From contig JAEZVB010000065.1 of NCBI GenBank assembly GCA_023443285.1, positions 1 to 48,761 of the forward strand: a stretch of 48,761 bases of DNA. The letters are read 5' to 3'. The notes beneath the pieces are model-generated. The model was not told where the DNA came from, made no database searches, and saw nothing but the letters and a program-made list of their open reading frames with translations. This DNA is from Bacillota bacterium. GTDB taxonomy: Bacteria; Bacillota; Negativicutes; Sporomusales; Sporomusaceae. Position numbers and translations under genes: made by a program. Below, one piece after another: positions 42,480-48,761 of the stretch (positions are counted from its first letter, which is position 1; every line of letters starts with the position of its first letter).

Positions 42480-42600
42480 AGACAAAATCTCGCCCCTACT
42501 ATAGGGACGAGATTTAACTCCCGCGTTACCACGTAATTTGCATTACTACCGCTTCAGGCACAAGAAGCACTGCTTTCGATACCCTATTCTTACAACTGTT
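42480..42600 (-). promoter_or_regulatory. Compact T-box-like leader of aroD
   Basis: Minus strand. A T-box-type sequence around GTGGTAACGCGGGAG lies at 42518-42532 (TGGTAACGCG against consensus TGGNACCGCG). A terminator stem (42485-42497 with 42503-42515) follows and contains CGTCCCT. ATAGGG (42587-42582) can pair with CCCTAT (42506-42501) as an antiterminator that excludes the terminator. Two small hairpins lie between: 42551-42555/42564-42568, and 42542-42546/42533-42537 with loop GCAA. From the promoter to the terminator is only about 115 nt, too short for the normal T-box Stem I. Confidence 0.65.
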
Positions 42601-42607
42601 TTTTTGT

Positions 42608-42636
42608 ATTTTATCATCCGGCTATAGTATTGTCAA
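42608..42636 (-). promoter_or_regulatory. Sigma-A promoter of aroD
   Basis: Perfect TTGACA (42636-42631), 17-base spacer, TAAAAT (42613-42608). The start near 42600 defines the short leader. Confidence 0.8.
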
Positions 42637-42682
42637 TTTTTTTCCGCCAATTCATGCAAGCGCCTTAGACACTAGTAGCAAA

Positions 42683-43546
42683 CTACTTCATTTTAGTGAT
42701 AGGTACAAAACCGTTTTTCTCAGCATACGCTTCCTGGAATTCTTTGCTTGTTGCATAATCAATGAAGGCTTTTACCGCACCGGTTGGCTCACCCTTGGTA
42801 AACATACGTCCGTAGGTAAATACCGGATATTTGCCACTAATTACTTCATTCATACTATACTTAACGCCATTATACGCTAGCGTTTTTACCGATTGGTCGG
42901 CATAAGCGGCATCAACATAGCCAATTGCACCCGGCGTGCTGCCAATAGCAGCTTTTACCGCACCATTAGAGTCCTGGATAACTGCATCATCCGTGAAGGC
43001 TGCGCCTTTGAGCACAATCTCAGCAATCGCGCCACGTGAGCCAGAAGACTTAGCCCTGTGGATTATGGTGATTTTTTGATCCTTGCCGCCAACATCTTTC
43101 CAGTTGGTTACCTTACCTGTAAAGATGTCAACATATTGTTGTTGCGTCAGATTGTCTACAGCAACATCTGGGTTAGCAATGAATACAAATGGGATACCAA
43201 CCAGTTTGGTTTCCACAAGACCTTTATCTTTCAGGCTGTCCTGGAGCGGTACGTCCGAGTTACCGATATTCACCGAACCGGCTCCTACCTGGTTTTGGCC
43301 GGTAAAAGACCCGCCGCCTGCAATATTAACTGTAACCTTGGCGTTTTTCTTCTGGAATTCTTCTTGGGCTGGTTTTAAGAAAGGTAACAGTGCTGTCGAA
43401 CCCGAAGCAGTTACGGTACCGCTTAATTCAGCTTGCGCTTTGCCTGCATCTTTGGGCGCCTCTTTCTGGCCACCACAGCCGGCCAGTAAACTTGCACCCA
43501 GCATCATTGCCAGCGCACCAGCTACTATTTTTTTTGAAAGTTTCAT
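42683..43546 (-). CDS. pstS: Phosphate ABC transporter substrate-binding lipoprotein PstS
   Basis: 287 residues. The lipoprotein signal has lipobox SLLAGC. Phosphate-binding loops are TASGSTALLPFL, GSFTGQNQV, NIGNSDVPL and RAKSSGSRGAIAEIV. It captures phosphate outside the inner membrane for PstCA. ATG with GGAGG upstream. The PhoP box at 43590-43643 gives strong evidence of phosphate control. The aroD promoter starts right after its stop. Confidence 0.96.
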   Translation of the reverse strand: MKLSKKIVAGALAMMLGASLLAGCGGQKEAPKDAGKAQAELSGTVTASGSTALLPFLKPAQEEFQKKNAKVTVNIAGGGSFTGQNQVGAGSVNIGNSDVPLQDSLKDKGLVETKLVGIPFVFIANPDVAVDNLTQQQYVDIFTGKVTNWKDVGGKDQKITIIHRAKSSGSRGAIAEIVLKGAAFTDDAVIQDSNGAVKAAIGSTPGAIGYVDAAYADQSVKTLAYNGVKYSMNEVISGKYPVFTYGRMFTKGEPTGAVKAFIDYATSKEFQEAYAEKNGFVPITKMK

Positions 43547-43589
43547 GGTTATTGTTGACCTCCTCGATGTTTGTACATTTGATGTATTT

Positions 43590-43643
43590 ATTGTAATTCA
43601 TTTTATCTGTCAGTGTGTTAAGTCAATGTTAACTTTGAGTTAT
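43590..43643 (-). promoter_or_regulatory. Predicted PhoP box and promoter of pstS
   Basis: On the minus strand ATAACT (43643-43638), TTAACA (43632-43627) and TTAACA (43621-43616) at exact 11-bp steps. Then exactly 20 bases, then TACAAT (43595-43590). The layout is the same as before pstC. Confidence 0.8.
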
Positions 43644-43803
43644 CTTTTTTATGATTGTTTGTGCTCACCATGCTCCAAAATACTGGATTCTGGACTTTCT
43701 GTATTTTTCTAGGATGAGTATTATTTAAAGCTAACTTTCCCAACAGGAACTGCCTGGTATAAAGTCGAATACTATTGCATTAGGTATAGAAGGTTGGTGA
43801 ACT

Positions 43804-45471
43804 ATGGATCTTACAATAAAAGACGTCTTAGAACTATTTAAAGAACAAGCCATGTTTTTGTCTGCCGGTTCTACTGGAATGAATAATCCTGTTAAATCTG
43901 TAAACATCATGGATGCACCAGATATCGGGGATTGGGCTAAGACAGGAGATCTAATTTTAACGACAGCCTATACAATTAAAGACGACATTAATTTGCAGGA
44001 ACAGTTAATCCGCGCTCTTCATGCCCGCGGCTGCGCTGGTCTAGGCATTAAAACCAAGCGATTCCTGCAGGAAATTCCCCCACCAATACAGGCACTCGCA
44101 AATGAACTGGGATTTCCACTCCTGGAACTCCCTTTAAGCCTCTCTTTTGCCGAAATTATTAATCCGGTTATATGTAGCATCGCCAGCCGCCAGTCCTATT
44201 TGCTCCAGCGTTCAAATGAAATCCACAAAACACTAACTGATGTTGCAATTAACGGCGGCGGATTAAATGCCATTGTGACTAGTTTAGGTAAACTCACGCA
44301 GTGTCCGGCCGGTTGTTTCGACATTAACGGGCAGCTACTGATTCATTGGATGCCTGATAACTTGCCCGGATATGATTCAAATACGCTACATGCACTGGAA
44401 CATTTGCTGCTTACCCCAGAAATTCCAAACAATATCTTACAAAAGAGGTTATCCCAAACCAAAAACCCTTACACGCACACCATAACAATTGAGGGGACAA
44501 ACTACCAGAGCATATCTTGTGCCATTATGTCCAGCAACGAGTTTTTTGGCCACATCATGATAATCCAGCCTGACAACAATTTCACAGACATTAAACTAGT
44601 AGCGTTGGAACATGCCTGCACAGTAGCTGCTTTAGATTTTTTAAAACAGAAAGCAATTGCTGAAAACCGAAAGCTGCACTCCCGCGATATGCTTGAATAT
44701 ATATTATTTGGTAATCCCAAAGAGCAAAATACTACCGATATTATCACTAACTCCAAACTCGCGCAAGCGAAAAGCTATAAATGTTTGGTTATTGAAACGG
44801 AAACAACAGCAACTGAAGTTAATTGGCCTATACTTTCAGCGCAACTGTGTAAAATATCCCAACAAATCATTGCCGAAACTTTTCCGCTATCACTCATATC
44901 CGAACGTACCGGCAAAATTATCGCTTTGATAGCAGCCACGTGTACCTTTAACACCGAACACGATTTATACCATAAACTGCATCAAGCCCTCGGAAAATGT
45001 TTCGAAAACCTTACCGTTTCTATTGGTATTGGCACTCAGGAATTCGATATTATGTCGGCGCGCCGAAGTTTTCATGTTGCTTTAACTTCCTTAACTATTG
45101 GTCGTGTGACAAAAGGTGCCGGACATATCATCCAACCTTATGAGATTGCTTCTTACCATATCCTATCCAACACGGAAACAACAGTAGTTTTGTCTCAAAT
45201 CTGCCATCCGATTATCTCGAATCTTGAGCACATTGATAACAATACGGAATCGGAGTTTCTAAAAACGCTTGAAAGATACTTGGAATCTGACAAAAACCTC
45301 ACGGAAACAGCCCAAAAGCTATACATTCATCGCAATACTCTCTCAAATAGACTTGATCGTATCGTTGACTTAACTGGATTAGATTTAGAAAATAGAGAAC
45401 TGCTTTTCTGTTTGCGCCTGGCTCTAAGACAACGTAAGATATTACCTTTTATTCGAGCCAACAACAAATGA
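43804..45471 (+). CDS. pucR: PucR-family transcriptional regulator
   Basis: 555 residues. The N-terminal PucR domain (about 5-125: LTIKDVLELF, IMDAPDIGDWAKTGDLILTTAY, GCAGLGIKTKRF) is followed by a GAF/GGDEF-like middle. The C-terminal helix-turn-helix (about 490-545) reads NLTETAQKLYIHRNTLSNRLDRI. Bacillus PucR activates purine and allantoin catabolism. Divergence is not strict: the allantoin genes converge on it from the other side. It is very probably their regulator. ATG with GGTTGGTGA upstream. Confidence 0.92.
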   Translation: MDLTIKDVLELFKEQAMFLSAGSTGMNNPVKSVNIMDAPDIGDWAKTGDLILTTAYTIKDDINLQEQLIRALHARGCAGLGIKTKRFLQEIPPPIQALANELGFPLLELPLSLSFAEIINPVICSIASRQSYLLQRSNEIHKTLTDVAINGGGLNAIVTSLGKLTQCPAGCFDINGQLLIHWMPDNLPGYDSNTLHALEHLLLTPEIPNNILQKRLSQTKNPYTHTITIEGTNYQSISCAIMSSNEFFGHIMIIQPDNNFTDIKLVALEHACTVAALDFLKQKAIAENRKLHSRDMLEYILFGNPKEQNTTDIITNSKLAQAKSYKCLVIETETTATEVNWPILSAQLCKISQQIIAETFPLSLISERTGKIIALIAATCTFNTEHDLYHKLHQALGKCFENLTVSIGIGTQEFDIMSARRSFHVALTSLTIGRVTKGAGHIIQPYEIASYHILSNTETTVVLSQICHPIISNLEHIDNNTESEFLKTLERYLESDKNLTETAQKLYIHRNTLSNRLDRIVDLTGLDLENRELLFCLRLALRQRKILPFIRANNK

Positions 45472-45473
45472 TA

Positions 45474-45514
45474 AAAAGTGGCGAAAATCGCAACGATTTT
45501 CAGCCACTTTTTTT
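45474..45514 (+). terminator. Terminator after pucR
   Basis: AAAAGTGGC pairs with GCCACTTTT around an inner AAAATC/GATTTT stem, followed by a T-run. It starts 3 bases after the stop. Confidence 0.85.
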
Positions 45515-45589
45515 ATACCGGAAGAATTATAACTGCGTCTGTCCCCAATGATCTATTGACTGGACGTGTCGCCTCTTTACGCATTACAA

Positions 45590-45619
45590 AAGAATTGGCG
45601 GCCAGTTGCACTGACCGCC
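45590..45619 (-). terminator. Terminator after the carbamate kinase gene
   Basis: Stem GGCGG/CCGCC with CAGT/ACTG inside (45597-45619); on the minus strand TTCTTTTG follows. Confidence 0.6.
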
Positions 45620-45633
45620 GCCTGCTCTGTTCA

Positions 45634-46569
45634 TTAAGAACAGATTATCGTACCATTATCTTCAGTAACCGCTTGGTACGCGTTTTCTAAGGATGTTATA
45701 ATAGCTTCCCGACCTGGCCTGGATTCAACGAACTTGATCGCGGCCTCGACTTTCGGCAGCATAGATCCCGGGGCAAAGTGCCCTTCTTTAATATATCTTT
45801 TTGCTTCATCAACAGTAATACGCTCCAGCCATTTTTGATCTGGTTTGCCAAAGTTGATGGCAACACGGGGAACCGCCGTCAGAATAATGAAGGTGTCTGC
45901 ACTGATAACGTCAGCCAGCTTGGCAGCAGCTTTATCCTTATCAATTACTGCGTCAACACTGTGAAGCATACCATTCTCGCGATATACAGGGATTCCACCA
46001 CCGCCACAGGCTATAACAACATCTCCGTTTTCCATGAGGCAGCGTATTGTCCCTTTTTCCTTAATATCAACCGGCTCAGGGGATGGAACAACCCGCCTAA
46101 AGCCTCTGCCGGAATCCTCTATGAAGGTATAGCCCTTCGCTTGCTCTATCTTTTTGGCTGCTTCTTCCGAGTAGAATAAGCCAACCGGTTTAGTCGGGTG
46201 CTGGAAAGCCAGGTCATTTTGGTCAACAATGACCTGCGTGATGGCTGTTGAAACATGTGTGGTCATGCCTTGCTCCAGGAAGGTATTCTGCAAGGCATTT
46301 TGCAAATGAAAGCCGATATATCCCTGACTCATGCCACAGCATTCGGCAAACGGCATGGCCGATACATTTGAATTTTGCTGGTAAGCAAGTTCAAAGGCTA
46401 GATTAATCATACCGACTTGCGGTCCGTTACCATGAACAATAACGATCTTATAGCCATCTCTGACGAGATTCACAATATGATGGGCGGCGGCCTGGACGGC
46501 TTCTTTTTGTTCCTCAGGAGTATTGCCCAGTGCATTTCCTCCTAAAGCAATAACTAACTGTTTTTTCAT
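45634..46569 (-). CDS. arcC: Carbamate kinase
   Basis: Transfers phosphate from carbamoyl phosphate to ADP, giving ATP plus carbamate, which breaks down to CO2 and ammonia. 311 residues, amino-acid kinase fold: VIALGGNALG at the N-terminus, VHGNGPQVGMINLA, ACGGGGIPV and GHFAPGSMLPKVEAA. In this setting it corresponds to AllK, the last step of anaerobic allantoin use. ATG with AGAGGTG upstream; it follows the allE gene by 68 bases. Confidence 0.96.
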   Translation of the reverse strand: MKKQLVIALGGNALGNTPEEQKEAVQAAAHHIVNLVRDGYKIVIVHGNGPQVGMINLAFELAYQQNSNVSAMPFAECCGMSQGYIGFHLQNALQNTFLEQGMTTHVSTAITQVIVDQNDLAFQHPTKPVGLFYSEEAAKKIEQAKGYTFIEDSGRGFRRVVPSPEPVDIKEKGTIRCLMENGDVVIACGGGGIPVYRENGMLHSVDAVIDKDKAAAKLADVISADTFIILTAVPRVAINFGKPDQKWLERITVDEAKRYIKEGHFAPGSMLPKVEAAIKFVESRPGREAIITSLENAYQAVTEDNGTIICS

Positions 46570-46637
46570 TACTATTCACCTCTTTTTTGTTAACTATATG
46601 GGCAATACAATCCTATACTCTAGCTACTGCGTACTGA

Positions 46638-47423
46638 TTACAGTGTTATATCTCGATTGCAGTCCTTGGAATAAATATAAGCAAATTCTTCATCGCGTCC
46701 CACGGCGTAGCAGGCCTGCAGACAATACGCACTCATAAAAATGTAATCGCCTTTTTGCACGGGAACCCAGTCATTATCGAGATTGTACATACCTTGTCCG
46801 CTCAGGCAGTATGCGCCGTGCTCCTGAACATGTGTCTCAATATATCCATGAGACGCACCTGGCTTAAAGCTAAGAATGTGGAAGTTGCAGTCAAAGGCCA
46901 ATTCTTTGGGCAGGAAATCTTTGACTAAGACATCGTCCATATCTTCGTACTTTGTCCACTCCATATCTTCCGTATTGCCTGTAACAACATACGGGTCATG
47001 GCCTGTTAAGCGATTATAAACACGTTTATACAGGAAAGCTTTCGCCACTTCTCCGCTTTTATTTTGAAAATAAAGCTTGGTACCAGGAGGACAATATACA
47101 AAGCCACCTTTATTTATAGAATAAGCTTGCGCACCGGCTTTAACCTCCAGACTGCCTTCCAAAACATAAAACAATGTTTCGACGTTTCCCTCACCAAAAC
47201 CAAGTTCATTCTTGCCAGCTGGGTGAATGGTAACAAGATAATCGACAAAACTTGCTCCCAGCTTTGGTGAACCCAGAATCGTAACATCGCAGTTTTCAAA
47301 GCCAGGTATTACATTTTTCACCAAGCCATCAGGATCAAGCAATACATAATTGCCTTTCTTGACCACTGACCGATTTGCTAACAAGTCTTTTCTATAACCG
47401 ACCACATTGTTTAAATAACTCAT
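46638..47423 (-). CDS. allE: (S)-ureidoglycine aminohydrolase (bicupin)
   Basis: Hydrolyses (S)-ureidoglycine to (S)-ureidoglycolate and ammonia, a step in allantoin breakdown. 261 residues, the same length as Escherichia coli AllE, with two cupin domains. N-terminal cupin: ENVETLFYVLEGSLEVKAGA, PPGTKLYFQN. C-terminal cupin: ETHVQEHGAYCLSGQGMYNLD, a metal-binding His/Glu set, and QKGDYIFMSAYCLQACYAVG. ATG with GGAGG upstream. It lies between the AllH and carbamate kinase genes. Confidence 0.93.
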   Translation of the reverse strand: MSYLNNVVGYRKDLLANRSVVKKGNYVLLDPDGLVKNVIPGFENCDVTILGSPKLGASFVDYLVTIHPAGKNELGFGEGNVETLFYVLEGSLEVKAGAQAYSINKGGFVYCPPGTKLYFQNKSGEVAKAFLYKRVYNRLTGHDPYVVTGNTEDMEWTKYEDMDDVLVKDFLPKELAFDCNFHILSFKPGASHGYIETHVQEHGAYCLSGQGMYNLDNDWVPVQKGDYIFMSAYCLQACYAVGRDEEFAYIYSKDCNRDITL

Positions 47424-47460
47424 GATAAACCTCCATAACTAAATTCTTTGGGACTAAACT

Positions 47461-48336
47461 TTAATTGAGGCCCCTTCGCTTTTGTTTCCCCTGATTGATT
47501 AGAAATTGTAAGCCTAAGAAAAAACCAAACAAGCTATCATTACCGGACGTATGTCCATATGAGCGTACTTCGTTTATTGTCTTTTCTATTGCCTTCTCAT
47601 CTGCGTCATCTAACAGCTTTATCAGTCCAATAAAATGCTCACTTGCATAGCCAGACAGCAAAGCTCTGAGATAAGCTACACTAATCAAGGTCGTTTTGTC
47701 GCCGGCGACCTCCAGCGCTAGCATTTTTTTCCAAACATCAAATTCTCCAAACGACATAAGCGCCAAAGTAAATCCTAAAAGAATGTCATCGCCGCTAGGT
47801 GTCAAGCCTTTACCTCTACCGGCAAAAAAATTGATAACCGCCGAATTAACCTTGCTGTCTGTTTTATTGCCATATACTAATAGCTCTACATACTTGCCGG
47901 TTTTTTCGTCCAGCTCAAGCCCCACACACTTTTCAAAGGCAATTGTTTCCAGGAATTGATACAACTGGCTATGGGACAAGGTATTTATATTACATTTTAT
48001 TTGGGGGAGCGTTAGATCTATTGCGTCAAAGTCCTTATATTCAATAGGGATTACCCCATAACCGCTATAAAAAATCAGCTTGTTCTCTTTGCTTACCACT
48101 AACTCGCCGATTCGCACGGCAGCAAGCAATTGCTTTAATTTTTCTCCAGCAATATTCATCCCAAAGGCGGCTAGCGGCATGCCGCTGCAGCCGAGATAAA
48201 TCAAATAATCATCCACTTGAATATTGAGCCCATTGTTAAATTTGCTGTGAACTTTTCCGACGCTAGCTTGTTTTAGATAAAGAGGCAATAAATTGCTTAT
48301 CGCCTCTTTACTCTTGTTTAGTTCAGTCTTACTCAA
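47461..48336 (-). CDS. allH: DUF2877 protein, oxamate carbamoyltransferase subunit AllH-like
   Basis: 291 residues. The family motif GRGKGLTPSGDDILLGFTLAL is typical of DUF2877 (E. coli YlbF/AllH). Recent work assigns FdrA, YlbE and YlbF (AllF, AllG, AllH) to oxamate carbamoyltransferase, which turns oxalurate and phosphate into oxamate and carbamoyl phosphate. The start is TTG and overlaps the AllG stop by 8 bases. Carbamoyl phosphate would feed the carbamate kinase two genes on. Confidence 0.88.
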   Translation of the reverse strand: MSKTELNKSKEAISNLLPLYLKQASVGKVHSKFNNGLNIQVDDYLIYLGCSGMPLAAFGMNIAGEKLKQLLAAVRIGELVVSKENKLIFYSGYGVIPIEYKDFDAIDLTLPQIKCNINTLSHSQLYQFLETIAFEKCVGLELDEKTGKYVELLVYGNKTDSKVNSAVINFFAGRGKGLTPSGDDILLGFTLALMSFGEFDVWKKMLALEVAGDKTTLISVAYLRALLSGYASEHFIGLIKLLDDADEKAIEKTINEVRSYGHTSGNDSLFGFFLGLQFLINQGKQKRRGLN

Positions 48337-48761
48337 CTTCTATCCCTAGTTTTTTTGCGTAGGCAATCACTGCCTTTTCAAAGCAAGCTAGCGGCGCACG
48401 CACTGTCCCTGCTCCGATCTGGCCTACTCCCGCGTTTTTATGCGCTATTCCCGTATTGATGAGTGGAGTAATACCGGTTTCAACTACTTTTCTAGCGTCG
48501 ATACCAAGACAGGCTCCCTTGAAATCCCAGGTAGGAATACTCCAGTTCGAATTGTTTGCAATACAGATGGTATCCATTTCATTTGAAACTTTTAGGGCAT
48601 CATGGAAACCGCCTGCACCGACAAATCTTGTAACACCAGGAGCTGCGACCATTGCCATGCCGCCGACTCCCACGGTTTCTGTGATGGCGCTATCGCCAAT
48701 GTCCGGATTGGCATCCTCTTCCGAATATCCCGTGAAGTACAGTCCGTTTGGTGTATTAACC
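48329..48761 (-). CDS. allG: DUF1116 protein, oxamate carbamoyltransferase subunit AllG-like (5' end outside window)
   Basis: Only the C-terminal 143 residues are in the window; the frame stays open to the right edge, so the start is beyond it. GLYFTGYSEEDANPDIGDS and TETVGVGGMAMVAAPG are hallmark sequences of DUF1116 (E. coli YlbE/AllG, about 420 residues). APGVTRFVGAGGFHDAL and GTVRAPLACFEKA follow. An internal GTG at 48673 is not the true start. The AllF (FdrA) gene is expected further right. Confidence 0.88.
   Translation of the reverse strand, partial: VNTPNGLYFTGYSEEDANPDIGDSAITETVGVGGMAMVAAPGVTRFVGAGGFHDALKVSNEMDTICIANNSNWSIPTWDFKGACLGIDARKVVETGITPLINTGIAHKNAGVGQIGAGTVRAPLACFEKAVIAYAKKLGIEVE

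Noticed and set aside
45478..45690. 70-codon plus-strand frame after pucR
   Set aside because: It runs through the pucR terminator, the arcC terminator and the arcC 3' end, with no ribosome binding site.
1..48761. CRISPR array, tRNA gene, prophage or insertion sequence with transposase
   Set aside because: I saw no regularly spaced direct repeats with spacers, no cloverleaf, no integrase, transposase or phage structural gene in either strand.

Overview
The window looks like the chromosome of an anaerobic, endospore-forming Firmicute with an outer membrane, most likely Negativicutes (Sporomusaceae-like). This is inferred from gene content: spoIIE, yabP, yabQ, a gerA-type operon and a SpoIID homologue sit beside a CsgG-like exported protein and an allantoin/oxamate energy pathway. 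No rRNA or marker gene inside the window fixes the species.

Layout. (1) 1-390: the promoter and leader region of an rRNA operon that runs leftward out of the window. It has two tandem minus-strand promoters, a 60-bp tandem repeat of covarying hairpins and a boxA-like element. (2) 425-20940: almost all minus strand. It holds greA-lysS, an uncharacterised three-gene operon (HTH regulator, quinate-dehydrogenase-like protein, acyl-ACP-reductase-like protein), an orphan gene behind a palindromic repeat, dusB, coaX, birA-bioY under a BirA operator, a plus-strand two-component pair, a MetE-like protein, a YibE/F protein, tilS-hpt-ftsH, and a pair of 2-hydroxyacyl-CoA-dehydratase-like proteins. (3) 21210-33672: sporulation and germination genes (spoIIE, a YabR-like S1 protein, divIC, yabQ, a lytic transglycosylase, yabP, a gerA-gerB-gerC-gerC operon, a SpoIID-like lipoprotein). 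The order yabP...spoIIE...tilS-hpt-ftsH-coaX...dusB...lysS-rrn is the conserved Bacillus-type order with insertions. (4) 33834-43546: a phosphate-themed region with an EAL-CBS-GGDEF protein, a glycolipid glycosyltransferase plus zinc phospholipase C-like pair, a CYTH/CHAD protein, and pstS, pstC and pstA interrupted by aroD. (5) 43804-48761: a PucR regulator facing genes for the end of allantoin degradation (carbamate kinase, AllE, AllH, and AllG cut by the window edge).

How the genes work together. The most notable result is a shared promoter architecture in region 4. Three TTAACA-like hexamers at exact 11-bp steps, followed by exactly 20 bp and a -10 hexamer, occur before pstS, before pstC and before the glycosyltransferase-phospholipase pair. 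This matches the Firmicute PhoP box. It suggests a phosphate-starvation operon that removes phospholipid head groups and replaces them with sugars. A second notable item is a very compact T-box-like leader in front of aroD. All calls come from reading the sequence; no database search was run.
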